Under the pieces are notes generated by a model. The model was given only the letters and a program-made list of their open reading frames with translations. It searched no databases and was not told where the DNA came from. This document shows, in pieces, positions 26,996 to 34,593 of a DNA stretch of 64,000 nucleotides; position 1 is the first letter of the stretch; each line of letters begins with the position of its first letter. This stretch comes from Clostridium guangxiense (GTDB taxonomy: Bacteria > Bacillota > Clostridia > Clostridiales > Clostridiaceae). The stretch lies in NCBI RefSeq assembly GCF_021043395.1, contig NZ_JAJNKE010000013.1:1-64000 (forward strand), read 5' to 3'. The position numbers were made by a program, and so were the translations under genes.

Positions 26996-29440
26996 GTGAA
27001 CAAAACGTTAGATATACAAGGTATGACCTGTGCAGCTTGTGCAAGAGCTGTTGAAAGGGCATCAAATAAATTAGATGGAGTAAAAGAGGCAAATGTAAAC
27101 TTGGCAACAGAAAAACTTAACATAGATTTTGATGAAAGCAAATTAAGTGTTCCAGATATCCAAAAGGCTATAGAAAAAGCAGGATATAAGGCACTTGTGG
27201 AGACAACAAAAAAGATTCTGAACATACAAGGTATGACTTGTGCAGCTTGTGCTAGAACTGTAGAAAAGGTTACAGGAAAACTTGATGGGGTAACTGAAGC
27301 CAATGTTAACCTAGCAACTGAAAAATTAAGTGTAAGCTTTGATACGTCAAGAACAAGTATTTTGGATATAGAAGAGGCAATAGAGAAAGCTGGATATAAG
27401 GCATCCGAAGAGATAATTTCAGTTGATGAGGATAGAGAAAGAAAAGAAAAAAATATAAGTGCATTATGGAGAAGATTTGTTATATCAGCTGTATTTGCTG
27501 TACCACTTTTAATCATAGCTATGGGACCTATGATACTTCAAGGATTGGGCATGATGCTTCCAGAAGCAATTGATCCAATGATGCATCAAAGGGCATATGC
27601 AGTTATAGAGCTTACATTGGTTTTACCAATAATGTTTGAGGGGAAAAAGTTTTTTCAAGTTGGATTTAAAACTCTAATTAAAAGAAGTCCTAATATGGAT
27701 TCACTCGTTGCAATTGGAGCATCAGCAGCGTTTTTATACAGTGTATTTGGAATATATGAAATTTTTGCTATAAACAATTCAGCACAGCTATATTTTGAAT
27801 CTGCAGGTGTCATACTTACTCTCATAACTTTGGGGAAATATATGGAGGCCGTTTCAAAAGGAAAAACTTCAGAAGCCATAAAAAAGCTAATGGGGCTTGC
27901 CCCTAAGACGGCTAAGGTTATACGTCAGGATAAGGAAATAGAAATTCCCATAGATGAAGTTAAAGTAGGGGATATCATAGTAGTTAGACCAGGAGAAAAG
28001 ATGCCCATTGACGGAAGAGTTGTAGAAGGCATTACTTCAGTAGATGAGTCCATGCTTACAGGAGAAAGCATTCCTGTAGAAAAGAACGTTGGAGACAGCA
28101 TTATAGGTGCCAGCATAAATAAAAATGGATCAATAAAATATGAGGCTACTAAGATTGGCAAGGATACGGCATTATCACAAATAATAAAGCTTGTTGAGGA
28201 AGCGCAAGGGTCAAAAGCTCCAATTGCAAAGCTTGCGGATATAATATCCGGCTATTTTGTTCCGGTTGTAATTACTTTAGCGATTATTTCTTCTGCAGCG
28301 TGGTATTTATCAGGAAAAGATATTACCTTTACACTCACTATATTTATATCGGTACTTGTAATTGCGTGTCCATGTGCCCTTGGTTTAGCAACTCCAACAG
28401 CAATAATGGTTGGAACAGGAAAGGGTGCTGAATATGGAGTGCTTATAAAGAATGGAACTGCCCTTGAAAATACGCATAAAGTTCAAACAGTAGTTTTTGA
28501 TAAAACTGGAACCATAACTGAAGGAAAACCTAGAGTTACCGATATTGTTACTGTTTCAGGTATAGATGGTGATTATCTACTTCAAATGGCTGCATCGGCT
28601 GAAAAAAATTCGGAACATCCACTTGGTGAGGCAATAGTTAGAGAAGCAGAGGAAAAAAATATTGAATTTCTTCAAGTTAAAGATTTTAAGGCTGTACCAG
28701 GTATGGGTATTGAAGTTAATATAGATGGTAAAAAGGTTTTACTTGGAAATAAAAAGTTAATGGATAAAAGAAATATAGGATTAAAAGACTTAAGCGAAGT
28801 TTCAGATAAACTTGCAGCGGAAGGCAAAACTCCAATGTATGAGGCTATTGATGGCGAAATCTCTGGTATAGTAGTTGTTGCTGATACCGTTAAGGAAAAT
28901 AGTAAAAAGGCGATAGAAAGACTTCACAACATGGGAATAGAAGTTGCAATGATAACAGGTGATAATAGAAGAACCGCTGAAGCTATAGCAAAACAGGTCG
29001 GTATTGATAGAGTGCTTGCAGAGGTTTTACCAGAGGATAAAGCAAGCGAAGTTAGGAAGATTCAAGATGAAGGTAGAAAAGTTGCTATGGTTGGAGACGG
29101 CATAAACGATGCACCAGCATTAGCACAAGCGGATATAGGAATGGCAATAGGATCAGGAACAGATGTTGCAATTGAATCTGCTGATATAGTTCTAATGAGA
29201 AGTGATTTAATAGATGTTGCTACAGCTATTGATCTTAGCAAAAAGACAATAAAAAATATAAAAGAAAATTTGTTTTGGGCATTTGGGTATAATACTCTTG
29301 GAATACCAGTTGCCATGGGAATATTATACTTGTTCCATGGACCACTTCTAAATCCAATAATAGCAGCACTTGCTATGAGTTTTAGTTCAGTATCTGTTCT
29401 TACAAATGCACTTAGACTTAAGGGGTTTAAACCCATGTAA
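26996..29440 (+). CDS. copA: Copper-exporting P1B-type ATPase CopA
   Basis: This 814-residue ATPase has two N-terminal metal-binding domains, each with GMTCAACAR (about residues 9 and 80). Eight membrane segments follow, with the transport motif [12 protein letters not shown] (about 457), the phosphorylated Asp in DKTGT (about 501) and the hinge motif [12 protein letters not shown] (about 698). It pumps Cu(I) out of the cell. GTG 26996 follows AAAGGTGG. It is the centre of the csoR-copA-copZ operon. Confidence 0.95.
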   Translation: MNKTLDIQGMTCAACARAVERASNKLDGVKEANVNLATEKLNIDFDESKLSVPDIQKAIEKAGYKALVETTKKILNIQGMTCAACARTVEKVTGKLDGVTEANVNLATEKLSVSFDTSRTSILDIEEAIEKAGYKASEEIISVDEDRERKEKNISALWRRFVISAVFAVPLLIIAMGPMILQGLGMMLPEAIDPMMHQRAYAVIELTLVLPIMFEGKKFFQVGFKTLIKRSPNMDSLVAIGASAAFLYSVFGIYEIFAINNSAQLYFESAGVILTLITLGKYMEAVSKGKTSEAIKKLMGLAPKTAKVIRQDKEIEIPIDEVKVGDIIVVRPGEKMPIDGRVVEGITSVDESMLTGESIPVEKNVGDSIIGASINKNGSIKYEATKIGKDTALSQIIKLVEEAQGSKAPIAKLADIISGYFVPVVITLAIISSAAWYLSGKDITFTLTIFISVLVIACPCALGLATPTAIMVGTGKGAEYGVLIKNGTALENTHKVQTVVFDKTGTITEGKPRVTDIVTVSGIDGDYLLQMAASAEKNSEHPLGEAIVREAEEKNIEFLQVKDFKAVPGMGIEVNIDGKKVLLGNKKLMDKRNIGLKDLSEVSDKLAAEGKTPMYEAIDGEISGIVVVADTVKENSKKAIERLHNMGIEVAMITGDNRRTAEAIAKQVGIDRVLAEVLPEDKASEVRKIQDEGRKVAMVGDGINDAPALAQADIGMAIGSGTDVAIESADIVLMRSDLIDVATAIDLSKKTIKNIKENLFWAFGYNTLGIPVAMGILYLFHGPLLNPIIAALAMSFSSVSVLTNALRLKGFKPM

Positions 29441-29461
29441 TATATAAAGGAGGAATTTAAA

Positions 29462-29719
29462 ATGGCAAAGAAAATATCAATTGAAGGAATGAGTTGTCAG
29501 CACTGCGTAATGCATACTAAGGAGGCTCTAGAAAGCATAGGAGCATCAGATGTAAAGGTGGATTTAAAAAAGAAATGTGCAGTAATAGGTAATGATGTAG
29601 CAGATGAAAAAATAAAAGCTGCAGTTGAAGATGCTGGTTATGAGGTCGTAAAAATTGAAGAAGCATCAGAAGAAAGTGGTTCAAAGCTTAAGGGACTTTT
29701 TAAAAAGTTTAAAGCATAA
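29462..29719 (+). CDS. copZ: Copper chaperone CopZ-like protein with basic tail
   Basis: This 85-residue protein has a heavy-metal-associated fold with MXCXXC in GMSCQHCVMHTKEAL (residues about 8-22) and the usual VDLKKKCAVI and AVEDAGYEV strands. It carries Cu(I) to CopA. Compared with the common 69-residue CopZ it has a C-terminal extension of about 15 residues ending KGLFKKFKA, which is basic and may aid membrane or CopA docking. AGGAGG precedes the start, and a terminator follows. Confidence 0.9.
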   Translation: MAKKISIEGMSCQHCVMHTKEALESIGASDVKVDLKKKCAVIGNDVADEKIKAAVEDAGYEVVKIEEASEESGSKLKGLFKKFKA

Positions 29720-29727
29720 TATTAACT

Positions 29728-29774
29728 AAAGCATAGGGAGGATTATTTTAATATAATTCTCTCTATGCTTTTTT
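29728..29774 (+). terminator. Terminator of the cop operon
   Basis: AAAGCATAGGGAGGATT pairs imperfectly with AATTCTCTCTATGCTTT, followed by a run of T, nine bases after the copZ stop. Confidence 0.8.
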
Positions 29775-29939
29775 GCTAGAAATGAATGTTACATATATTT
29801 ACATGAAGGTAGGTTGTTGCTATAATTAGAATGAATTTGTTACTGAGTAAGTTTTATCATATAAGATGTTTATAGTGACTGCTTAGTTCTAAATAAATTC
29901 ATAATTACACAATAATATTTATGAAGGGAATGTAATTTA

Positions 29940-30845
29940 ATGAATAAAAAATTGATAGTTATTTCTTTACTATCTTTAAGTTTTTTCATGGTAGGATGTA
30001 CAAATAATAAGGAAGTTAAGAATACTTCTGCTAATGTTAGTACTCAAAGCAATAAAGCGCCTCAAGCCCAACAATTAAATAATACTGATACAACTAAAAA
30101 TAGCACTGACAGCCAAGGAAAAGCTGGCGGTAATAGTAGCAGTGAAAACAAGGGTACTACACAAAATTCAAATCAGGCAGCTGAAGTTTATCAATTAAAT
30201 TCAAATGTGTATAAAAACCAAAATATAACAATAAATTATCCTCAAATTACTGGCCTTGGTGACAGTAATAAACAATCAGTAATAAATGAATTAATTAAAA
30301 ATGATGTAGTATCATATGTAAATAAAAATATTGCAGGAGATTCAAATTTGACTCTTAATTATATTGTAAAATTACAAGCTTCAGATTTGCTTAGTATCCA
30401 GTATTCTGGCGTGGCAAGTCGCTCAAATTCTGCTCATCCAAGTAATATATTTTATACTACTAACATTGACGTAAAAAATGGAAAAAAGCTGAGATTATCT
30501 GATTTTGTTCAAGTAAATCAAGACCTTGTAAAGGCCTTTAAAAAAGGTCAATATGTAAATTTTCAATCTAGATATAGTAAAGAACAACAAGCAGAGATTG
30601 TTAAATATGTTAATGACAATATTAGTGCTAATAATTTGATTAAATACTTTAATGAGGCTGATAGTCTAGATATTGAGAATGTAAATACATCTAGTACATT
30701 TAGCTATTTAACAAAGGATTCTATTGTTATCAGTGTAAATGTTCCACATGCACTAGGCGATCATGCGGAATTTAGCATAAATTATAAAAATATACAAAGA
30801 AATATAAACGCTAAAGATAGCGTACTGAAAAGTTTAATAAATTAG
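29940..30845 (+). CDS. Secreted lipoprotein with DUF4163/DUF3298-type domains
   Basis: This 301-residue protein has a signal peptide with a lipobox (FFMVGCTNN; Cys20 would be lipidated), then a low-complexity Ser/Asn/Gln/Thr-rich linker (about 22-85), then a compact domain with ITINYPQITGLGDSN and ISVNVPHALGDHAEF near the end. That layout suits DUF4163 plus DUF3298 (RsiV-like) extracellular domains, which in some cases bind lysozyme or cell wall. No sigma factor gene is beside it. The function is not known. Confidence 0.72.
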   Translation: MNKKLIVISLLSLSFFMVGCTNNKEVKNTSANVSTQSNKAPQAQQLNNTDTTKNSTDSQGKAGGNSSSENKGTTQNSNQAAEVYQLNSNVYKNQNITINYPQITGLGDSNKQSVINELIKNDVVSYVNKNIAGDSNLTLNYIVKLQASDLLSIQYSGVASRSNSAHPSNIFYTTNIDVKNGKKLRLSDFVQVNQDLVKAFKKGQYVNFQSRYSKEQQAEIVKYVNDNISANNLIKYFNEADSLDIENVNTSSTFSYLTKDSIVISVNVPHALGDHAEFSINYKNIQRNINAKDSVLKSLIN

Positions 30846-30898
30846 TCAGTAGTTCAACTAGAAATTCTATATATAAAAATAAAATAGGATGTGATTTT

Positions 30899-31261
30899 AT
30901 GGAACGATTAAAAAAACCAGTATTTACACTAGCACATGTTGGCATAAATACAGAAAATACACAAAAGGCTCAAGAGGTATCTTCACTATTATCTAGTATA
31001 TTTAATTTTGATAAAGAGGAAACTGAAGTGTCAATATTTGCTGGCAGTGGTGTTGAGGTAATGAAATATAAAGGTTTTGGAACTTATGGACATATTGGAT
31101 TTTCTACAGAAGATGTAGAAGCAGCGGTAAAGTATTTAGAAGCAAAAGGAGTGAAATTCAACTATGAATCAGTAAAGTATGATGAAGATAAGAAAATAAA
31201 GCTTATCTATTTGGAACAAGAGATTGGCGGCTTCGCAATTCATATATTAAGGAAAAATTAA
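30899..31261 (+). CDS. VOC (glyoxalase/bleomycin-resistance) family protein
   Basis: This 120-residue protein has the betaalphabetabetabeta pattern of the VOC superfamily: AHVGINTENTQKAQEV at the start, GTYGHIGFSTEDVEAAVKYL in the middle with a conserved His, and ends IGGFAIHILRKN. Members bind a metal and act on glyoxal adducts, aromatic compounds or antibiotics. It shows one domain and probably works as a dimer. The substrate cannot be told. Confidence 0.8.
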   Translation: MERLKKPVFTLAHVGINTENTQKAQEVSSLLSSIFNFDKEETEVSIFAGSGVEVMKYKGFGTYGHIGFSTEDVEAAVKYLEAKGVKFNYESVKYDEDKKIKLIYLEQEIGGFAIHILRKN

Positions 31262-31464
31262 GTGCTGTACCTAACAAAAGATTCCATCACTCTACTCTTT
31301 GCCATTTGCTCTGAAAGGGGGAGGCTTATATGAACTTAGAGGATATAAAAAAATACTGCAAATTAAAAAAATAAAATGTACCCTATAGGGTAGACATTAT
31401 AAAAAAGTCTACTCTATGGGGTATTTTTGTGTATAATAAGATAAATAACATTAGGAGAATGCAA

Positions 31465-31884
31465 ATGAGTAATAAAATATTTACAAAAAAAGAATTAGAA
31501 ATATTATATAAAAATAGATATGTTAAGAATGTAAGTGAGAAAGGCATCACCTATACTGATGAATTTAAGAACATTTTTATTACTGAGAACGAAAAAGGAA
31601 AACTTCCAAGGGAAATTTTCGAAGAGTGTGGTTTTGATATAGATATACTTGGAATTACACGAATAAAAGCATCAGCAGGCAGATGGAGAACTTCTTATAG
31701 AAATAATGGTGTATCTGGATTAACTGATACCAGAAAATTGAACTCTGGAAGAACAAGTGAGAAAGAACTTTCGATAGAAGAAAAATATAAACGTCTTAAA
31801 GCTCAAAATAACTTGCTTAAAGCGGAGAATGAATTATTAAAAAAAATTCAACATCTAGAAAGGAGGCTGAGCAAGAAGAAGTAA
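31465..31884 (+). CDS. IS3-family transposase OrfA
   Basis: This 139-residue protein has an N-terminal helix-turn-helix region (RYVKNVSEKGITYTDEFKN onward) for binding IS ends, and a leucine-zipper-like coiled coil near its end (LKAQNNLLKAENELLKKI). ATG 31465 follows AGGAGA. The slippery A-AAA-AAA at 31839-31845 near its 3' end allows a shift into the orfB frame to make the OrfAB transposase. Confidence 0.88.
   Translation: MSNKIFTKKELEILYKNRYVKNVSEKGITYTDEFKNIFITENEKGKLPREIFEECGFDIDILGITRIKASAGRWRTSYRNNGVSGLTDTRKLNSGRTSEKELSIEEKYKRLKAQNNLLKAENELLKKIQHLERRLSKKK
31839..31845 (+). promoter_or_regulatory. Programmed -1 ribosomal frameshift heptamer
   Basis: A-AAA-AAA lies in the orfA frame and, after a one-base backward slip, translation continues in the orfB frame without a stop for more than 300 codons. 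A Shine-Dalgarno-like AAAGGAGG follows at 31859-31866. IS3-family elements are known to use such heptamers. Confidence 0.75.
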
Positions 31885-32801
31885 ATTTAGCCGCAAACAA
31901 TAAATTTGTTATTATAAAATCAGTAATTGAAAAATATAAACTTAAAAATATGGTTAACTATTTATGCAAAATAGCTGAAGTATCTAGATCGGGATATTAT
32001 AACTATTTTTCATCCAAATCACACAATTCTAGAGCACAACGCGATAATAAAGACGAGTTGCTTAGAGATAATATTTTGAAAGCCTATAATTTTAAAAATC
32101 GTAAAAAAGGAGCTAGACAAATTAAAATGACATTAGAAGGTCATTTTGATATCGTATACAATTTAAAATGTATTAGAAGGGTAATGAAAAAATATGGTAT
32201 TGTCTGTCCAATTAGAAAAGCCAATCCATACAGAAGAATGATGAAAGCAACAAAAGAACATACTGTTTTGCCAAATATTCTAAAGAGAAATTTTAAGCAA
32301 GAGATGCCAGGTAAGGTATTGTTAACAGACATAACTTATTTATTTTATGGCAAGGGCAAAAAAGCATATTTATCAACAATTAAAGATGGATCTACAAACG
32401 AAATATTAGCCTATAATATATCTGATAGTCTAACACTAGATATAGCAATAGATACGCTATACAAGCTAAAAAACAATAGGAAAGTAAAATTAGATAAAGA
32501 TGCATTTATTCATTCAGATCAAGGAGTACACTATACCAGTCCAAGATTCCAAAAATTAGTTAAAAAGTACAAGCTTGCTCAATCAATGTCAAGACGCGGT
32601 AATTGTTGGGACAATGCTCCACAAGAATCTTTCTTTGGACATTTTAAAGATGAGGCATATATAAAACAATGCGAAACATTTGAAGAGTTAAAGAAGGAAA
32701 TTAAGCAGTATTTAATCTATTATAATAACTATAGATATCAGTGGAATTTAAAAAAGATGACTCCTGTTCAATACAGAAATCATCTTATTAATGTAGTATA
32801 G
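31845..32801 (+). CDS. IS3-family transposase OrfB (integrase core, made by -1 frameshift)
   Basis: The catalytic DDE residues are visible in LLTDITYLFYGKGKKAYL, FIHSDQGVHYTS and RGNCWDNAPQESFFGHFKDE. An ATG occurs at 31950, but the same frame is open back to the slippery run at 31839-31845, so the natural product is probably the OrfAB fusion made by slipping one base back. The rve domain covers about residues 110-270 of the ATG form. Confidence 0.9.
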   Translation, partial: NSTSRKEAEQEEVNLAANNKFVIIKSVIEKYKLKNMVNYLCKIAEVSRSGYYNYFSSKSHNSRAQRDNKDELLRDNILKAYNFKNRKKGARQIKMTLEGHFDIVYNLKCIRRVMKKYGIVCPIRKANPYRRMMKATKEHTVLPNILKRNFKQEMPGKVLLTDITYLFYGKGKKAYLSTIKDGSTNEILAYNISDSLTLDIAIDTLYKLKNNRKVKLDKDAFIHSDQGVHYTSPRFQKLVKKYKLAQSMSRRGNCWDNAPQESFFGHFKDEAYIKQCETFEELKKEIKQYLIYYNNYRYQWNLKKMTPVQYRNHLINVV

Positions 32802-33144
32802 ACTTTTTTTTAATTGTCCTTGACAAAGGGTACATTTTAAAAGGTGTAACAGAAACTTTTCCCTTTGATGGTGAAACTCTTGTTATGAAGGTTGGTTCTA
32901 AGATGTTTTTGCTTACAGATATAACTAATCCTGTTTTAAAAATAAGCTTAAAATGCGATCCATTTATGTCTATAGATTTAAGGAGAGACTATAAGGCTGT
33001 TGAAGCCGGATATCATTTGAATAAAAAACACTGGAATACTGTAACTGTTGGGGAAGATTTTGAAGATGATAAGGTTAAATTTTTAATAGATATGTCTTAT
33101 GATCTTGTGTTTAAAGGACTTACTAGGAAGGAAAAGAATATATT

Positions 33145-33484
33145 GTGAAGTAACAATGCTTCGTCGCGTTAAAAAAATCTTATAAATCTATGTGGCTATT
33201 TTAAATAGTGCCTGCTTTGGGCTATAGGAAGGATAATGGGCAAAGCCCAAGCCTCGTATATGTCTATACTCGTTATCGCTCAGACAGATTGAAATATCTA
33301 AGCATTTTACAATTTTTGAACCAAGATTTATTAGAATTTTTTTAAATCGTTCCTTCATTCCCACAGTAGTGCAAGGAAAAAATTCCTCCGTTCCTACGGA
33401 ATTTCGGCGTGAATATTTATAGCACATTATTTAAACAATTTATCATTATTTTTATTGTAAAATCTCGTTAATAGTGTATTTTTC
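33145..33484. repeat. Intergenic repeat R, copy 1 (with about 195-bp insert)
   Basis: The start GTGAAGTAACAATGCTTCG and the end ATCTCGTTAATAGTGTATTT match, in inverted orientation, the 135-bp copy at 48138-48272. Copy 1 has an extra block of about 195 bases (roughly 33180-33375) that includes the module CTCGTTATCGCTCAGACAG, found again in opposite orientation inside the palindrome at 33526-33712. The repeat starts inside the YjbR stop codon. No coding potential is evident. Confidence 0.7.
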
Positions 33485-33525
33485 ATAGGGAACCTGAGAA
33501 AAATATTCCTTGTATTTTCGGGTTA

Positions 33526-33712
33526 GCAAAGTAACAGTATTGAAGAGATGATTTAAATGAAAGCTAATAAATCTTAGGAGATGATTGTTAAAAGGCTTAG
33601 AAGTTTCAATCTGTTTGAGTGATAACGAGTTATTGGAACTTATTAGAATTTTAACAATCATCTCCTTAGATTTATAGTTTTCATTTAACATCTCAAAATA
33701 CTGTTACTTTGC
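33526..33712. repeat. Long palindrome with 65-bp arms overlapping the mazG-like stop
   Basis: The left arm starts GCAAAGTAACAGTATT and ends AGGAGATGATTGTTAAAA; the right arm is its complement with a few differences, ending at 33712. A centre of about 55 bases carries the CTCGTTATC module shared with repeat R. The right end supplies the last codons and stop (33704-33706) of the minus-strand MazG-like gene. As RNA it would make a very stable hairpin. Confidence 0.8.
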
Positions 33713-34063
33713 AGCATACTGCTTTTCGTAGTTTCTTTTCATATTATATTCAAATTTTTTAACATAGGCTTTTGAAAATTCTTCTGGTGATACTTTGAAG
33801 CTATTAAGAGTATCCATGTAATACATCATAGCATCAGAGAGTTCTTCAACAAAGTGGTCTCTTACGGCAGGATTATTCATAATTTCATCCTCACCTTTTT
33901 TCTTTATTATAGCTATAACTTCTCCTATTTCTTCAATCATATATAAAATAAAGTTTTTGCCTTTTTCAGGTTCCATTGGAGCCCATTCATTCTTATGCTT
34001 TTCCCATAAGTCCATTGATAATTTTAGCATTTCGGATATATTTAAATTACTGTCTTCAATCAA
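33704..34063 (-). CDS. MazG-like nucleotide pyrophosphohydrolase family protein
   Basis: This 119-residue protein has the EXXE...EXXD pattern of MazG-type hydrolases: YMIEEIGEVIAIIKKKGEDE (about 44-63) and FVEELSDAMMYYMDTL (about 74-89). Such enzymes cleave NTPs or dNTPs to monophosphate and pyrophosphate and may clear abnormal nucleotides. The C-terminal codons for AAK and the stop lie inside a repeat end, so the tail may have been replaced. It stands alone. Confidence 0.78.
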   Translation of the reverse strand: MIEDSNLNISEMLKLSMDLWEKHKNEWAPMEPEKGKNFILYMIEEIGEVIAIIKKKGEDEIMNNPAVRDHFVEELSDAMMYYMDTLNSFKVSPEEFSKAYVKKFEYNMKRNYEKQYAAK

Positions 34064-34593
34064 TTAGATACACCTCTTTATAATCTATAGATAAACAAGC
34101 CGAAAGATTGAAATTGCTAATATCAAATTATCCATACAAACTGGAATTTAACTCAGAGTACAAAGTACAGTGAAGGATGATTTTTCTCCGCTGTCGCTAC
34201 AAAAAATCTTAAACTTAATGCACGCAAAGCGCTTAAAATATAGTGCTCAGCGTAGCTGACACTATTAAGTTCTAAGATTTACCTGAGAGAAACGAAAGGT
34301 AAATCCACCTTCACTGTACTCTGTACTTTGTACTCTGTGCTCTGAATCAACTTCCAGTTGGTCAGGATAAATTTGGTGTTAGTCATTTTAAAGTTTCAAG
34401 TTGCCCATCTATCTTCTAGATTTAATATATTAAAATTATAGCACTATACATTGAGAGTAAAAAGGAATAGATATTTTTTTGCCACATTGCAATGAAAAAT
34501 TATAATCTTGTGTAAACGTATAGATATATTATAATAAGATTGTAAGCGAAATTAAATGCAATTTAATATTAAATTTAGGAAGATGGTATACCT
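34064..34593. other. Intergenic region with palindrome P1 and regulator promoter
   Basis: 530 bases without a gene. The left part (34083-34130) repeats a stretch also seen at 48092-48125 (ATAGATAAACAAGC and AATATCAAATT). The middle is palindrome P1. The right part (34380-34590) is AT-rich and should hold the promoter of the PRD regulator; a weak catabolite-response-like TTGTAAGCGAAATTA sits at 34540. Confidence 0.55.
34136..34376. repeat. Palindrome P1 with heptanucleotide tails
   Basis: About 240 bases in inverted arrangement. Outer arms pair CAAACTGGAA with TTCCAGTTG; next come tandem heptamers (TGTACTC, TGTACTT, TGTACTC, TGTGCTC on the right; AGAGTAC, AAAGTAC on the left); then GTGAAGG / CCTTCAC and a core with CTGTCGCTAC and GAAAGGTAAATC. 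The core is highly similar to P2 (58965-59168). No open frame is convincing. Confidence 0.8.

Larger units (their letters stand above)
31372..32839 (+). mobile_element. IS3-family insertion sequence (IS150-like), 1468 bp
   Basis: The ends carry perfect 13-bp inverted repeats TAAAATGTACCCT (31372-31384 and the complement at 32827-32839), with weaker similarity extending to about 43 bases. A 3-bp direct repeat AAA flanks it (31369-31371 and 32840-32842), as expected for IS3. It carries orfA and orfB with a -1 frameshift site. The target gene is a YjbR/MmcQ homologue. Ends and reading frames look intact, so it may be active. Confidence 0.92.
31330..33148 (+). pseudogene. YjbR/MmcQ (DUF419) family gene split by an IS3 element
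   Basis: The N-terminal piece is ATG 31330 to 31371 (MNLEDIKKYCKLKK; ribosome site GGGGGAGG). The rest resumes at 32840 with KGVTETFPFDGETLVMKVGS and runs to TGA at 33146, including CDPFMSIDLRRDY and GYHLNKKHWNTV, the hallmarks of the double-wing YjbR/MmcQ family. Removing 31372-32839 and one AAA repeat restores one continuous frame of about 115 codons. The right part can still be read from ATG 32885 as an 87-residue fragment. Function of the family is poorly known. Confidence 0.85.

Noticed and set aside
26950-27516. 188-codon open frame antisense to copA
   Set aside because: It is the complement of the two repeated metal-binding domains; composition follows copA codons, and there is no start signal.
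33188-33691. Two 79-codon minus-strand frames in the repeat region
   Set aside because: They lie wholly in palindromic repeats R and 33526-33712, which explain the sequence better than protein coding.
34540-34554. CcpA catabolite-response site before the PRD regulator
   Set aside because: TTGTAAGCGAAATTA misses a conserved C of the consensus, and such near-matches are frequent in AT-rich DNA.
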